From NCBI GenBank assembly GCA_002331255.1, contig DCZD01000022.1:6345-38851 (forward strand): DNA of 32,507 nucleotides, given 5' to 3'. The notes below the pieces were generated by a model that worked only from the letters and a program-made list of their open reading frames with translations, ran no database searches and had not been told where the DNA came from. The DNA is from Acidimicrobiaceae bacterium UBA2093. Its GTDB lineage: Bacteria; Actinomycetota; Acidimicrobiia; Acidimicrobiales; Ilumatobacteraceae. Positions 14,678-23,806 of this stretch are shown here, in pieces (the first letter of the stretch is position 1; the number at the start of each line of letters is the position of its first letter). Position numbers and translations under genes: made by a program.

Positions 14678-15853
14678 TCACGACGTCAAGTCGTCGGTGC
14701 TCCATCCGAGTGGTTCGGCCGGCCCGGCAGATAGGCCGTGTCCGTCGACGAGAAATGGCAATCGTGTGCCGTACAGGCCGCTGTTGATGCCACTGACAGG
14801 CGATTGAAGGAATTCGAAGAATCCGCGGTGTTGCAACTGAGGATGCTCGAGCGTGTCGTAGCCGGTGCGCACAACACCCACAGGAATGCCAACGTGTCCG
14901 AGCAACTCGGCAACTTGTGTCGAGTTGTGACGCAATGTCCACCCACTCAGCCATGAATCAATCGTTTCGCGTGCGGCGATACGTTCGCGCAGCGTCGGAT
15001 ACATGCCAGTGAAATCGTCCGCGCCCGTGAGACGGCCGAGCTCTGCCCAAAGATCGTCACTAGTGACGACAATCGCCACAGATCCGTCGGTGGTTGGGTA
15101 CACGCCGTGCGGCGTCCCGCGCCGATCCCCATTGCCCTGGCGTTCGCTATAACCCACGGGGTCAATATCGAGAGCTTCATCCCACAGCATCATCGAGACG
15201 GCATCAAGCATCGAGACGTCGAGGTGGCAGCCAACTCCGCTGTGGTCGCGTTGGCGCAATGCGGACAGTACGGCGATGACCGCGTTGTATGCGCCGAAGT
15301 GATCAGCGACAGTTGCACCTGCGCGCACTGGTGGGGCATCTGGCCAGCCCGTTCTGTAGAGAAGACCAGATTCAGCTTGCACACAAATATCGATCGCGGC
15401 CCGATGCGCATAGGGACCGGTCTGTCCGTAGCCACTGATACTGCACCACACGAGTCGCGAGTTTCTGGCGCGTACTTGTTCGACGCCACACCCGTGTTTT
15501 GACATCGCACCTGGTCTCAAGTTCTCGATGACAATGTCTGCAGAGTCTGCGAGTGAAAGGAATGCATCACGGCCTTCGTCAGTGGTTATGTCAAGTACCA
15601 CGCTGCGCTTGCCACGTGCGCGACGAAGATGGCCAACCGATACGTCGTCGTTGCGACGTTCTTGCGAACGGCTCGCGTCGGGCCCGATGAAAGGTGGAAC
15701 ACGCCAAGTGACGTCGCCACCAGGACCATCGACACGGATGACGTCGGCGCCGAGCGCGGCGAGATAAAAGGCGGTGACTGGTCCGGCAACCACTCGGCCA
15801 ACATCAAGCACAGTGATGCCCTGAAGTGGTGCGTATCGGTCGCCTGCATCCAT
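14678..15853 (-). CDS. CaiB/BaiF class III CoA-transferase
   Basis: Transfers CoA between acyl groups; the acids are unknown. A 391-aa protein with the family N-terminus PLQGITVLDVGRVVAGPVTAFYLAALGADVIRVD, then RGKRSVVLDITTDEGR, IENLRPGAM, SGYGQTGPY and the putative catalytic Asp in GATVADHFGAYNAV. The late domain has the TPHGVYPTTDG and GIPVGVVRT features of the family. ATG 15853 is chosen over the TTG just before it. A TAGTGT hexamer lies 9 nt upstream, with no Shine-Dalgarno sequence. No pathway partner is adjacent. Confidence 0.9.
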   Translation of the reverse strand: MDAGDRYAPLQGITVLDVGRVVAGPVTAFYLAALGADVIRVDGPGGDVTWRVPPFIGPDASRSQERRNDDVSVGHLRRARGKRSVVLDITTDEGRDAFLSLADSADIVIENLRPGAMSKHGCGVEQVRARNSRLVWCSISGYGQTGPYAHRAAIDICVQAESGLLYRTGWPDAPPVRAGATVADHFGAYNAVIAVLSALRQRDHSGVGCHLDVSMLDAVSMMLWDEALDIDPVGYSERQGNGDRRGTPHGVYPTTDGSVAIVVTSDDLWAELGRLTGADDFTGMYPTLRERIAARETIDSWLSGWTLRHNSTQVAELLGHVGIPVGVVRTGYDTLEHPQLQHRGFFEFLQSPVSGINSGLYGTRLPFLVDGHGLSAGPAEPLGWSTDDLTS

Positions 15854-15862
15854 CAAATCACC

Positions 15863-15868
15863 ACACTA
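15863..15868 (-). promoter_or_regulatory. Putative -10 box for the CoA-transferase gene
   Basis: TAGTGT on the minus strand, 9 nt before ATG 15853, the same hexamer as the leuL promoter. Confidence 0.45.
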
Positions 15869-15939
15869 CGGCAGGGCAGGAGGTAGGAGCGGTGGAGTCA
15901 TTGCTGCCGGCGATGACGTGAAGTGCACACACAGTGGAC

Positions 15940-16476
15940 ATGAATCCTGACTTGCCAGAACGAACCCACCTCGACATTCCGGTCACCGAACTCGCCGAAA
16001 TGGTCGAGCGGACTGTCCATGCAACCATCGACTCGTTCGATATGGGTGCGGCGCGTCTGTACGGGGTGCAGTTGGTCTCGGGCCCGTCGATGTTTGACAG
16101 TGAGATGCGCGCGTCGGTGTGTCGCGTGGCGGAACATCCCGATGTGTACCGCCTGTTGTCGTTGCCTTCGAGTGCGTTGGCACGCATGTTTCAAGCAGCG
16201 GCACTCGTCACAACCGGATGGGCGGCCCCACTTTCTACCGAGGGCGACGTCGATGGCCCACCAAGTGAACATGCGCTTCGCCGGCGCGTTCGTCTTGTCG
16301 TCATCGTGTGCGACGAAGGTGTGGCATCTGTCGTGAGGTTTGCTGACGATCCCGACGAGACCATCACCGATCCGGGATCAGCGACAGGGGCTCTCGCCGA
16401 GGCGATCTCCCAGTTCTGGTATGAGCGTCCCCGGCACTTCGACGCTTCGGTGGCGGATCTGCCGAACGGCTCATAA
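15940..16476 (+). CDS. Conserved-looking protein of unknown function
   Basis: A 178-aa soluble protein that I do not recognise. It starts MNPDLPERTHLDIPVTELAE (ATG 15940; GTG 15934 is also possible). There is a helix-rich N-terminal half with PDVYRLLSLPSSALARMFQAAAL, a predicted strand RRRVRLVVIVCDEGVASVVRF, then an acidic segment and an Asp/Pro-rich end. There is no signal peptide or membrane segment. No clear ribosome site or -10 is seen. Its TAA stop overlaps the -10 box of nadA, 11 bp before nadA begins, so it may share transcripts with nadABC, but that alone does not imply a role in NAD synthesis. Confidence 0.6.
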   Translation: MNPDLPERTHLDIPVTELAEMVERTVHATIDSFDMGAARLYGVQLVSGPSMFDSEMRASVCRVAEHPDVYRLLSLPSSALARMFQAAALVTTGWAAPLSTEGDVDGPPSEHALRRRVRLVVIVCDEGVASVVRFADDPDETITDPGSATGALAEAISQFWYERPRHFDASVADLPNGS

Positions 16477-16479
16477 CCT
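16474..16479 (+). promoter_or_regulatory. Putative -10 box for nadABC
   Basis: TAACCT, then 8 nt, then GTG 16488. The first three bases are the stop codon of the upstream gene. Confidence 0.45.
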
Positions 16480-16487
16480 GACACCTT

Positions 16488-17462
16488 GTGAAGGTGTCTG
16501 ACGGCGACTGGGCGCAGCGAATTCGCCGTCTTGCTGCAGAACGTGATGCGGTGATCCTGGCCCACAACTACCAGGTGCCAGAGATTCAAGATGTCGCTCA
16601 TCACGTGGGCGACTCACTCGCACTGTCCCGCGTCGCAGCACAAGTCGAGAGCTCCACCATCGTGTTCTGTGGCGTGCACTTCATGGCCGAGACCGCGAAG
16701 TTGTTGTCTCCAAACAAGACAGTCCTCATCCCCGACGAGCGTGCCGGCTGCTCGCTCGCCGATTCCATCACTGCCGATCAGTTGCGCACTTGGAAAGCGG
16801 AACACCCAGGTGCCGTCGTTGTGAGTTACGTGAACACCACTGCCGCGGTCAAGGCCGAGACTGACATTTGTTGCACCAGCAGCAATGCAGTTGACGTGGT
16901 TGCTTCCATTCCCGAGGACAAAGAGATTCTCTTTTGTCCCGACCAATTCCTCGGAGCGCACGTACAGCGACTGACGAAGCGCAAGAACATGCATATCTGG
17001 ATGGGAGAGTGCCATGTTCATGCCGGTATCAACGGATCAGAGTTGAAGCAATTGGTCGCATCGGAACCTGACGCAGAGTTATTCATTCATCCTGAATGTG
17101 GGTGCGCCACCTCTGCCATGTATCTGGCGTCGGAGGGTGTGGTTCCTGCAGAGCGCACAAAGATCTTGTCGACCGCCGGCATGGTAAGTGCTGCGCGAGA
17201 CACCAAAGCTCGCAAAGTACTTGTCGCCACCGAGACGGGAATGTTGCATCAGTTGCAGAAGGTCAACTCGAACACGCTGTTCCAGCCCGTCAACCGTGCT
17301 GCGGTATGCAAGTACATGAAGATGATCACTCCTGAAAAACTCGAGCGCTGTCTCATCGAAGGTCGCGACGTCGTCGATGTACCAGTCGACATCGCCGAGA
17401 GGGCGCGGCAATCGGTTGAGCGCATGATCGCCATCGGCACACCGTCGCGGACTGGCGAGTAA
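16488..17462 (+). CDS. nadA: Quinolinate synthase
   Basis: Condenses iminoaspartate with dihydroxyacetone phosphate to quinolinate using a 4Fe-4S cluster. The 324-aa protein has the substrate motif AVILAHNYQVPEIQDVA, cluster cysteines in VFCGVHFMAETAK, HPECGCAT and AVCKYMK, and the CPDQFLG and MGECHVHAGI segments. The spacing of three single cysteines fits the mycobacterial-type enzyme. The GTG start has no Shine-Dalgarno sequence. nadB follows 3 bp later, and nadC overlaps nadB, so the three form an operon from aspartate to nicotinate mononucleotide. Confidence 0.97.
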   Translation: MKVSDGDWAQRIRRLAAERDAVILAHNYQVPEIQDVAHHVGDSLALSRVAAQVESSTIVFCGVHFMAETAKLLSPNKTVLIPDERAGCSLADSITADQLRTWKAEHPGAVVVSYVNTTAAVKAETDICCTSSNAVDVVASIPEDKEILFCPDQFLGAHVQRLTKRKNMHIWMGECHVHAGINGSELKQLVASEPDAELFIHPECGCATSAMYLASEGVVPAERTKILSTAGMVSAARDTKARKVLVATETGMLHQLQKVNSNTLFQPVNRAAVCKYMKMITPEKLERCLIEGRDVVDVPVDIAERARQSVERMIAIGTPSRTGE

Positions 17463-17465
17463 CCC

Positions 17466-19091
17466 ATGCCGGCTCGATTGGCCGCGCCTGAGCCCACGTG
17501 GGCTGTCGACATCGATGTCGTCGTACTCGGATCGGGTGCGGCAGGTCTCTCAGCGGCGCTCGCGGCACGTCCCGTACGAGATGTCCTTCTTGTTACCAAG
17601 GACACTCTCGATGCTGGCAGTACCAACTGGGCGCAAGGTGGGCTTGCCGCAGTGCTCGATCCGGGTGACTCACTCGAGAGCCATGTGAGCGACACGTTGG
17701 CTGCCGGTGCTGGCTTATGCGATGAAGCTGCGGTGCGTACTCTCGTTGCCGAAGCCCCCACGGCAATTCGTTATCTCACTCGACTCGGTGCCGCATTCGA
17801 CGAGTCCTCGAGTGACCACTTGGCGCTCACTCGAGAAGGTGGTCACTCACATCGACGCATCGTTCACGCTGGTGGCGACCAAAGTGGTGCGGAGGTTCAA
17901 CGCACGCTGGATGAGTCGGTTCGCCTCGCAGGGGTGCGCGTGGTCGAGCGGGCTTTCGCTCTCGACCTCCTCATTGGTCATCTTCCCGACGGTCGGCGTG
18001 CGGTGGCCGGCGTGCGCGTCGCATTGCTCGATGAGACAGGTGCAGTTGAGAGCGTTGGCGACGTCACGGCGCGAGCAGTCGTCATCGCCACGGGCGGATT
18101 TGGACAAGTGTTTGCATCGACGTCAAACCCGTCAGCAGTCACTGGCGACGGAGTGGCAATGGCACTTCGTGCGGGAGTTCCTGTTGTCGACATCGAGTTC
18201 ATCCAGTTCCATCCGACGGTGTTGTGGACCGGACCTGATGCGACCGGTCAACAGGCACTCATCAGCGAAGCAGTGCGTGGCGAAGGAGCCGTGCTTATCG
18301 ATGCAAGTGGTACACGCGTGATGGTCGGCGTGCATCCGCAGGAAGATTTGGCTCCTCGTGACGTTGTCGCAGCAGCCATCAGTAGTCGAATGGCCCAAGC
18401 ACCAGGTGGTGTCGATGACCATGTGTATCTAGATGCTCGGTCAATCGGTGAAGAGTTCGAGACCCGCTTTCCCTCCATTACTGCGTCATGTCGCGCGGAG
18501 GGGATCAATCCGATGACCGACCTCATTCCCGTAGCGCCAGCTGCGCACTATGTGTGTGGGGGAGTGAAAGCCAATCTCGATGGTGCCACTGATCTGGTTG
18601 GTCTCTATGTTGTTGGCGAGGCGGCCTGTACCGGCGTGCACGGAGCAAATCGCCTCGCATCAAACTCCCTCACTGAAAGTGTCGTTGCTGGAACACGCGT
18701 CGGAAGAGCACTCAGTTGGTCGTTGCCAGCGAAAGTCGAGGTGCTCGAAGACGAACGTCGCGGGGCTTTGCTGAGCGCCGATCTGCGAACTGAATTGCGC
18801 TCGACGATGTCGAAGTATGTCGGCGTGTTGCGCAGTGCTGAGGGTTTATCGACAGCAACAGATCGGCTTGCTCGTCTGGAGGAAAAGACAGACCCAGAGG
18901 TCGAGCCATCACGGCGTTCATTCGAAGCGACAAACATGCTGACACTGGCGCGAGCTGTGGTGGCTGCTGCATCGGCGCGCACCGAGAGTCGAGGTTGTCA
19001 TCGTCGAGCCGACGCAACTGAGTCCGTCGATGTATGGCGCCGTCACCTCTATGTCGTCGACTCAGATGCCACAGTCGTGGAGACACCGTGA
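17466..19091 (+). CDS. nadB: L-aspartate oxidase
   Basis: An FAD enzyme that oxidises aspartate to iminoaspartate for NadA. The 541-aa protein has the FAD-binding VVVLGSGAAGLSAALAA near the N-terminus, STNWAQGGLAAV, TREGGHSHRRIVHAGGDQSG, VIATGGFGQVF, the substrate Arg/Glu region EAVRGEGAVLID, and GVHGANRLASNSLTE. The length equals the E. coli enzyme. ATG 17466 follows the nadA stop by 3 bp. Confidence 0.96.
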   Translation: MPARLAAPEPTWAVDIDVVVLGSGAAGLSAALAARPVRDVLLVTKDTLDAGSTNWAQGGLAAVLDPGDSLESHVSDTLAAGAGLCDEAAVRTLVAEAPTAIRYLTRLGAAFDESSSDHLALTREGGHSHRRIVHAGGDQSGAEVQRTLDESVRLAGVRVVERAFALDLLIGHLPDGRRAVAGVRVALLDETGAVESVGDVTARAVVIATGGFGQVFASTSNPSAVTGDGVAMALRAGVPVVDIEFIQFHPTVLWTGPDATGQQALISEAVRGEGAVLIDASGTRVMVGVHPQEDLAPRDVVAAAISSRMAQAPGGVDDHVYLDARSIGEEFETRFPSITASCRAEGINPMTDLIPVAPAAHYVCGGVKANLDGATDLVGLYVVGEAACTGVHGANRLASNSLTESVVAGTRVGRALSWSLPAKVEVLEDERRGALLSADLRTELRSTMSKYVGVLRSAEGLSTATDRLARLEEKTDPEVEPSRRSFEATNMLTLARAVVAAASARTESRGCHRRADATESVDVWRRHLYVVDSDATVVETP

Positions 19092-20008
19092 CATTGCACT
19101 CAATGTCGTCGGCTCTTCGTGAGCGCCTGTCCGATGCAGGCCTCGATGCAGCGCACGTGGAGGATCTCGTTCGACGAACTGTCGAAGAAGATCTCGCAGG
19201 TGGTGAGGATGTCACCACCACGTCGACAGTTCCTGTTGGGCAACGAAGCATCGCAAGTTTCACGACGAGGGCGCGAGGTTCCATCGCTGGGCTCGATCTT
19301 GCGGCAGCAGCTGTCGAGATGGTGTGTGGTGTCGGTGCATGCACCTTCACGCGCGTGAGCAACGATGGACAACGAGTCTCGCCGGGCGATGTTCTCGCGA
19401 CGGTTGAAGCGCCTACGAGAGGTTTGCTCACCGCAGAGCGAACGGCATTGAACTTTTTGTGCCACCTCTCTGGGGTGGCGACGGCGACGGCCACTTGGGT
19501 TGATGCGATTGCCGGCACGGAGGCCAAGGTGCGCGACACCAGAAAGACCACTCCGGGGTTGCGCAGTCTTGAGAAGTACGCCGTGCGTTGTGGTGGTGGC
19601 CACAACCATCGCATGTCGTTGTCTGACGCTGCGTTGGTGAAGGATAATCACATCGTCGCCGCTGGCGGAGTGGCTGAAGCATTTGCTTTGGTGCGACAGA
19701 CGGCACCTGACATGGTCGTTGAAATCGAAGTCGACACTCTCGAGCAACTGCATGTGGCACTCGATGCTGGTGCCGACCTAGTGCTACTCGACAACATGGC
19801 ACCGTCAGTAATGAGCGAGGCTGTCGGTATCTCGAGGCAACACACGGCGCGTACGGGTCGAAGGGTCTTGCTTGAAGCAAGCGGCGGTCTGACTCTTGCG
19901 AATGCCAAAGACGTGGCTGCGACGGGTGTCAATTTCATCTCAGTCGGTGCTCTCACGCATTCGTCCCCAATTCTCGACATCGGGCTCGATGTGCAGACGG
20001 TTCAGTGA
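19088..20008 (+). CDS. nadC: Nicotinate-nucleotide diphosphorylase (quinolinate phosphoribosyltransferase)
   Basis: Converts quinolinate and PRPP to nicotinate mononucleotide. With GTG 19088 the protein is 306 aa. It has RDTRKTTPGLRSLEKYAV, GGGHNHRMSLSDAALVKDNHI and the late LEASGGLTLANAKDVAATGV phosphate site, all diagnostic. I prefer GTG 19088 because it overlaps the nadB stop as GTGA and has GGAG 6 nt upstream; ATG 19103 is an alternative. The frame extends upstream to 19034 inside nadB without support. The 3' end overlaps the convergent UbiB-family gene by 7 bp. Confidence 0.96.
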   Translation: MTLHSMSSALRERLSDAGLDAAHVEDLVRRTVEEDLAGGEDVTTTSTVPVGQRSIASFTTRARGSIAGLDLAAAAVEMVCGVGACTFTRVSNDGQRVSPGDVLATVEAPTRGLLTAERTALNFLCHLSGVATATATWVDAIAGTEAKVRDTRKTTPGLRSLEKYAVRCGGGHNHRMSLSDAALVKDNHIVAAGGVAEAFALVRQTAPDMVVEIEVDTLEQLHVALDAGADLVLLDNMAPSVMSEAVGISRQHTARTGRRVLLEASGGLTLANAKDVAATGVNFISVGALTHSSPILDIGLDVQTVQ

Positions 20009-21378
20009 CGTACTGACGCGAGCCAGTCGGCTTCCATGCGTCCGAGTGGAGTCGACGCAGGTGAATTCGTCATCGGCCACAGTTCCTCAGCAATGCGTCG
20101 GTAATTCCCACGTGCACCTAGTTGACCGAGAAGTGCATACAGCCCAAGGTTGATGCGCTGGATGAAAACGAATGACTTCGGCACTGTCGCGTATTGCGCG
20201 ATGGGCGAGGAACGATCGAAGGTGTGACGAACGATGGATGTGGCGTATTCGCTAGTCCACGTCATCTCTCGTGACTCACTGACGGGCTCGTAGAAGTGTG
20301 AGAAGTACGAACCTGCCTCAGCAGTGGTTATCGGCGCATCTTTTCGAAGCAAGCCGGCATCTTCGACGATCGATCGAAACTTTTCAACGTCGTGGTCGAT
20401 GGCTGCTGCCTTGATCATGCATTGAAATGTCTCCATCTCGGCTTCGCTGAAGTACTTCACCAGACCAAAGTCGAGGAATGACACACGCCCGTCTTCGTGA
20501 AAGATGTAGTTACCTGGGTGCGGGTCTCCGTTGAAGGCCCGGAAGCGATACAGGCTTCGGAAGACAAAGCGGAAAATTGACTCCGCGACTTTGTCGCGCG
20601 CCGCTTGGTCCCACGTCAGTACGTCGGCCCACGTGGCACCGGTGACGAGTTCAGTGGTCAGCACTTTCGATGTCGACCTCGAGGTGAACACTTTTGGCAC
20701 ATGAATGAAAGGATGACCTTGATAGAAGTCGGCGAATATCTGCTGGTTCTGCGCTTCACGGCGGTAGTCCAGCTCTTCGGTAAGTCGCTCTTTGATCTCA
20801 GCCACCATTGCGTCAGGGTCAAGTGACTTGAATCCGAAGGCAAGCAACGTGCCAAGAAGGTCAGCAGTTCGAATGTCGGATTCGATTGCATCGGCAACAC
20901 CCGGGTATTGCACCTTCACTGCGACGGCGACGTCGTCCTCGCCATCGCGAAGCACCGCTCGATGTACTTGGCCAATTGATGCGGCAGCGATTGGTTCAGG
21001 GTCCCATGTCACGAAGAGATCCGACGGCAATGCACCGAATTCGTCCATGAACACGGAGTCGACCAAGTCGTGTGACATCGGAGGTGCAGCCGTCTGAAGT
21101 TGTGCAAGCGCCAGTCGTAATGGTTCCGGTAGCCCGTCATCGAGGTAGCTCGCCATCTGCCCGAGCTTCATGAGAGCACCCTTCATGTCACCCAATTCCG
21201 CAGCCACCTGTTGCGCGGTTCGCATCTCGCGGGCTCGCGACAACTGTTCACGACGTGCGGCACCGGCGAACACTTTGCGCGCTGCCGTTCCGGCATGCCC
21301 GAAGCCCACCTTCGCACCGAGTGCAGCGATACGTGCGTTTCGTCGTAGACGTGTGCGCGACCTGATTGCGTGTCTCAT
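20002..21378 (-). CDS. ABC1/UbiB-family atypical kinase
   Basis: A 458-aa member of the AarF/ADCK group, linked in other organisms to quinone or lipid homeostasis; a specific role here is unknown. Family motifs are visible: the KxGQ motif in GALMKLGQMASY, the Ala-rich loop AAASIGQVHRA, the lysine of VAVKVQYPG, the TEELDYRREAQNQ helix, the catalytic NGDPHPGNYIFHEDG and LDFGLVKYF. It has no obvious C-terminal membrane pair, unlike E. coli UbiB. ATG 21378 lies 10 nt after the hydrolase stop, so greA, hydrolase and this gene form one transcription unit. Confidence 0.9.
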   Translation of the reverse strand: MRHAIRSRTRLRRNARIAALGAKVGFGHAGTAARKVFAGAARREQLSRAREMRTAQQVAAELGDMKGALMKLGQMASYLDDGLPEPLRLALAQLQTAAPPMSHDLVDSVFMDEFGALPSDLFVTWDPEPIAAASIGQVHRAVLRDGEDDVAVAVKVQYPGVADAIESDIRTADLLGTLLAFGFKSLDPDAMVAEIKERLTEELDYRREAQNQQIFADFYQGHPFIHVPKVFTSRSTSKVLTTELVTGATWADVLTWDQAARDKVAESIFRFVFRSLYRFRAFNGDPHPGNYIFHEDGRVSFLDFGLVKYFSEAEMETFQCMIKAAAIDHDVEKFRSIVEDAGLLRKDAPITTAEAGSYFSHFYEPVSESREMTWTSEYATSIVRHTFDRSSPIAQYATVPKSFVFIQRINLGLYALLGQLGARGNYRRIAEELWPMTNSPASTPLGRMEADWLASVRH

Positions 21379-21388
21379 GGCCGCGTCG

Positions 21389-22267
21389 TCATCGGGCTAC
21401 TCGTGAGGTTGCGGTTGACTCCGCAGCATTGTTCACATGTATGCACGCTTCGACGAGAGTCGGAACGAAGTCGTGCGCACGCGCGATGACAGCATCGTGT
21501 CCACCGCCAACTCGGTACGTTCGCGCTGTCGGGATGAGGCTGGCAAGGTGCTCTTGGCGTGATGTCGGAACTGTCTGGTCACTTGTGGTCACTATGACTG
21601 ACGTCGGCACGTCGACATGTGGTAGCCACTCACGTGCGTCGTAGAGGCCAAGTGCACCACCGGCTTCGAGGATGAGTCGCCAGTCGTGACTTGCTGCCTG
21701 CTGTACTGCCCACGGCTCCCACATCGCAGTTTTTTTCTGCAAGTAGGTCTGTTCGCTGATCCAATCTTGGGCGGCACGTGGTGCAAGACGTGCGAGCGCA
21801 CCAAGTCCTTTCAAGCCAAGAAAACCGATGCGCTCTTCTCGTGATTCGACGAAGTGGCCAGTGGTGGCAGCAAGCACTAATCCGCGAATGCGGGCTTCGT
21901 GTCGCTTCCATAAGAGCTGTGCGACGAGCCCACCCATTGAGTACCCAACAGGAATAAAGGTGTTGATGTCCAACTGGTCTGCAAGCGCGGCAACATCGTC
22001 GGCGCAGTCCGAGAGCTTGAATGGTTGAGTCGAGCGAATGCCGCGCCCGTGACCGCGGTGGTCTATTGCGATAACGCGGAAGTGTCTGCCGAGCGACTCG
22101 TAGCACGTGAAGAAATTGAGATCTGCTGTCGCTGTCCAGCCATGCAACAAGATGATTGTCGGCGCATTCGATGGACCGTCGATCTGGCGGATGTACGTGG
22201 TTCCACGGCCCGGCAAGTTGACGTGTTGTCCGGGCGGGAGCGGGGGGATGAGGGGTTCTCCGGTCAT
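21389..22267 (-). CDS. Alpha/beta hydrolase
   Basis: A 292-aa protein with the standard fold: the oxyanion-hole LLHGWTAT, IAIDHRGHGRG, the nucleophile elbow GYSMGG (Ser), a late Asp in VTTSDQTVP and the catalytic His in GGGHDAVIA. The substrate is unknown. ATG 22267 starts 5 nt after the greA stop, and the stop precedes the UbiB-family start by 10 nt. Confidence 0.92.
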   Translation of the reverse strand: MTGEPLIPPLPPGQHVNLPGRGTTYIRQIDGPSNAPTIILLHGWTATADLNFFTCYESLGRHFRVIAIDHRGHGRGIRSTQPFKLSDCADDVAALADQLDINTFIPVGYSMGGLVAQLLWKRHEARIRGLVLAATTGHFVESREERIGFLGLKGLGALARLAPRAAQDWISEQTYLQKKTAMWEPWAVQQAASHDWRLILEAGGALGLYDAREWLPHVDVPTSVIVTTSDQTVPTSRQEHLASLIPTARTYRVGGGHDAVIARAHDFVPTLVEACIHVNNAAESTATSRVAR

Positions 22268-22272
22268 GGGAT

Positions 22273-22746
22273 TCAGACGGAGATGTCAATCACCGTCACA
22301 GCAACTTTCGCACCGTTTTCGAGCGTGATCGAAACTTTGTCACCCTTTTTGTGGCCAAGTAACGCCGAGCCGATAGGGGATGCCGGGCTCATGATTTCGT
22401 GTCCAGCACCGTCTTCCTCGATGTGGCCGATGAGGTAGGTCTCGGCATCGCTCGGGTCGTCACCGTCAAAGAGAACGGTGACGCGCGAGAGCACGGTGAC
22501 GTCGGCAGACGACGGTGAAGGGGCAATCGCAGCATTCTCGAGAATGCCTTGCACGCGGAGGCGACGGTCGTTGAGTAATCCGTACTCATCTTTCGCGGCG
22601 TGATAGTCGCCGTTCTCGCTGAGATCACCCATCTCACGCGCCCGACCGATCTTGTCAGCCACTTCCGGCAAGCGGGTGTGCTCGAGCTCGAACACCTCTT
22701 CTTCGAGGCGTTTGTACGTCTTTTCCGACAGCAGGTGTTTTGCCAT
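22273..22746 (-). CDS. greA: Transcript cleavage factor GreA
   Basis: Rescues backtracked RNA polymerase by stimulating transcript cleavage. The 157-aa protein has the N-terminal coiled-coil with the acidic-tip signature GDLSENGDYHAAKDE, and the C-terminal FKBP-like domain with MSPASPIGSALLGHKKGD. ATG 22746 lacks a Shine-Dalgarno sequence and has TAGCCT 7 nt upstream. It is the first gene of a three-gene run and is divergent from leuB across a 39-bp gap. Confidence 0.95.
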   Translation of the reverse strand: MAKHLLSEKTYKRLEEEVFELEHTRLPEVADKIGRAREMGDLSENGDYHAAKDEYGLLNDRRLRVQGILENAAIAPSPSSADVTVLSRVTVLFDGDDPSDAETYLIGHIEEDGAGHEIMSPASPIGSALLGHKKGDKVSITLENGAKVAVTVIDISV

Positions 22747-22753
22747 AAGGAAA

Positions 22754-22759
22754 AGGCTA
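22754..22759 (-). promoter_or_regulatory. Putative -10 box for greA
   Basis: TAGCCT on the minus strand, 7 nt before ATG 22746, inside the 39-bp greA/leuB gap. Confidence 0.5.
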
Positions 22760-22770
22760 TCGGCGGCTCG

Positions 22771-22776
22771 TACGAT
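22771..22776 (+). promoter_or_regulatory. Putative -10 box for leuB
   Basis: TACGAT, 9 nt before ATG 22786, and 11 bp from the opposing greA box. Confidence 0.45.
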
Positions 22777-22785
22777 GGTTTTCCT

Positions 22786-23781
22786 ATGTCACACAGGATC
22801 GCAGTCATCGGCGGCGACGGCATCGGGCCCGAGGTCGTCCACGAAGCATTGAAGGTGGTGCGTGCGGCAGGCGTGCATTTCGAGGCCACCGACTTCGACC
22901 TTGGCGGCCAGCGCTACCTGCGTGATGGCGAAGTGTTGTCGGACGACACATTGCATGCATTGCGATCGTTTGACGCCATTCTCTTGGGCGCTGTTGGAAC
23001 ACCAGAAGTTCCGCCAGGGCTCATTGAACGTGGGCTGTTGCTCAAGATGCGCTTCGAGCTTGACTTGTATATCAACCAGCGACCGTTCCAAGGCATTGCA
23101 CCAGGTCACGAACGTCCGCACGATTTCGTCGTCATACGTGAGAACACCGAGGGCCCGTATGTCGGAGAAGGCGGAGTGTTGCGCAAGGGCACTCTGAACG
23201 AAGTCGCTACACAGGGAAGCGTGAATACCCGCATGGGCGTCGAGCGGTGCATTCGGTATGCCTTCGAACTCGCCGCATCACGTCAGCGCAAGCACCTCAC
23301 GTTGGTGCATAAGACAAACGTGCTCACTTTTGCTGGAGACTTGTGGCAGCGCACCTTCAATGATGTGGCGAAAGAGTTCCCCAAAGTGGAAACGGCATAC
23401 AACCATGTCGATGCTGCATGCATCTACTTCGTGCAAGATCCGCATCGTTACGACGTCATCGTCACCGACAACTTGTTCGGCGACATCCTCACAGACCTCG
23501 GTGGCGCAGTCAGCGGCGGAATCGGTCTTGCATCATCGGCAAACTTGAACCCGGCTCGTACTGGCCCATCAATGTTCGAGCCCGTTCACGGATCGGCGCC
23601 CGACATCGTCGGGACGGGAAAGGCAAACCCGACCGCCGCCATCTTGTCGGCGGCGCTCATGTGCGACTTTCTTGGCGAACATGCGGCCGCGAACCACATT
23701 CGTGAGGCATGCAGAGAACCAGCCCAAGGCTCCACGATTGACATCGGAAACGCAATCGCAGCGCGACTTCACAAGCACTAG
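22786..23781 (+). CDS. leuB: 3-isopropylmalate dehydrogenase
   Basis: An NAD-dependent oxidative decarboxylase of the leucine branch; it also acts on methylmalate in the citramalate route. The 331-aa protein, the short mycobacterial form, starts MSHRIAVIGGDGIGPEVV. It has RENTEGPYVGEGG, the Tyr/Lys catalytic region (VHKTNVLTFAGDLW), the metal-binding VTDNLFGDILTDLGGAVSGG, and EPVHGSAPDIVGTGKANPTA. The open frame extends upstream to 22600 antisense to greA, but ATG 22786 is the family start. ilvE follows after 66 bp. Confidence 0.96.
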   Translation: MSHRIAVIGGDGIGPEVVHEALKVVRAAGVHFEATDFDLGGQRYLRDGEVLSDDTLHALRSFDAILLGAVGTPEVPPGLIERGLLLKMRFELDLYINQRPFQGIAPGHERPHDFVVIRENTEGPYVGEGGVLRKGTLNEVATQGSVNTRMGVERCIRYAFELAASRQRKHLTLVHKTNVLTFAGDLWQRTFNDVAKEFPKVETAYNHVDAACIYFVQDPHRYDVIVTDNLFGDILTDLGGAVSGGIGLASSANLNPARTGPSMFEPVHGSAPDIVGTGKANPTAAILSAALMCDFLGEHAAANHIREACREPAQGSTIDIGNAIAARLHKH

Positions 23782-23806
23782 CCTGCAGTCAACACGTTTC
23801 ATACCC

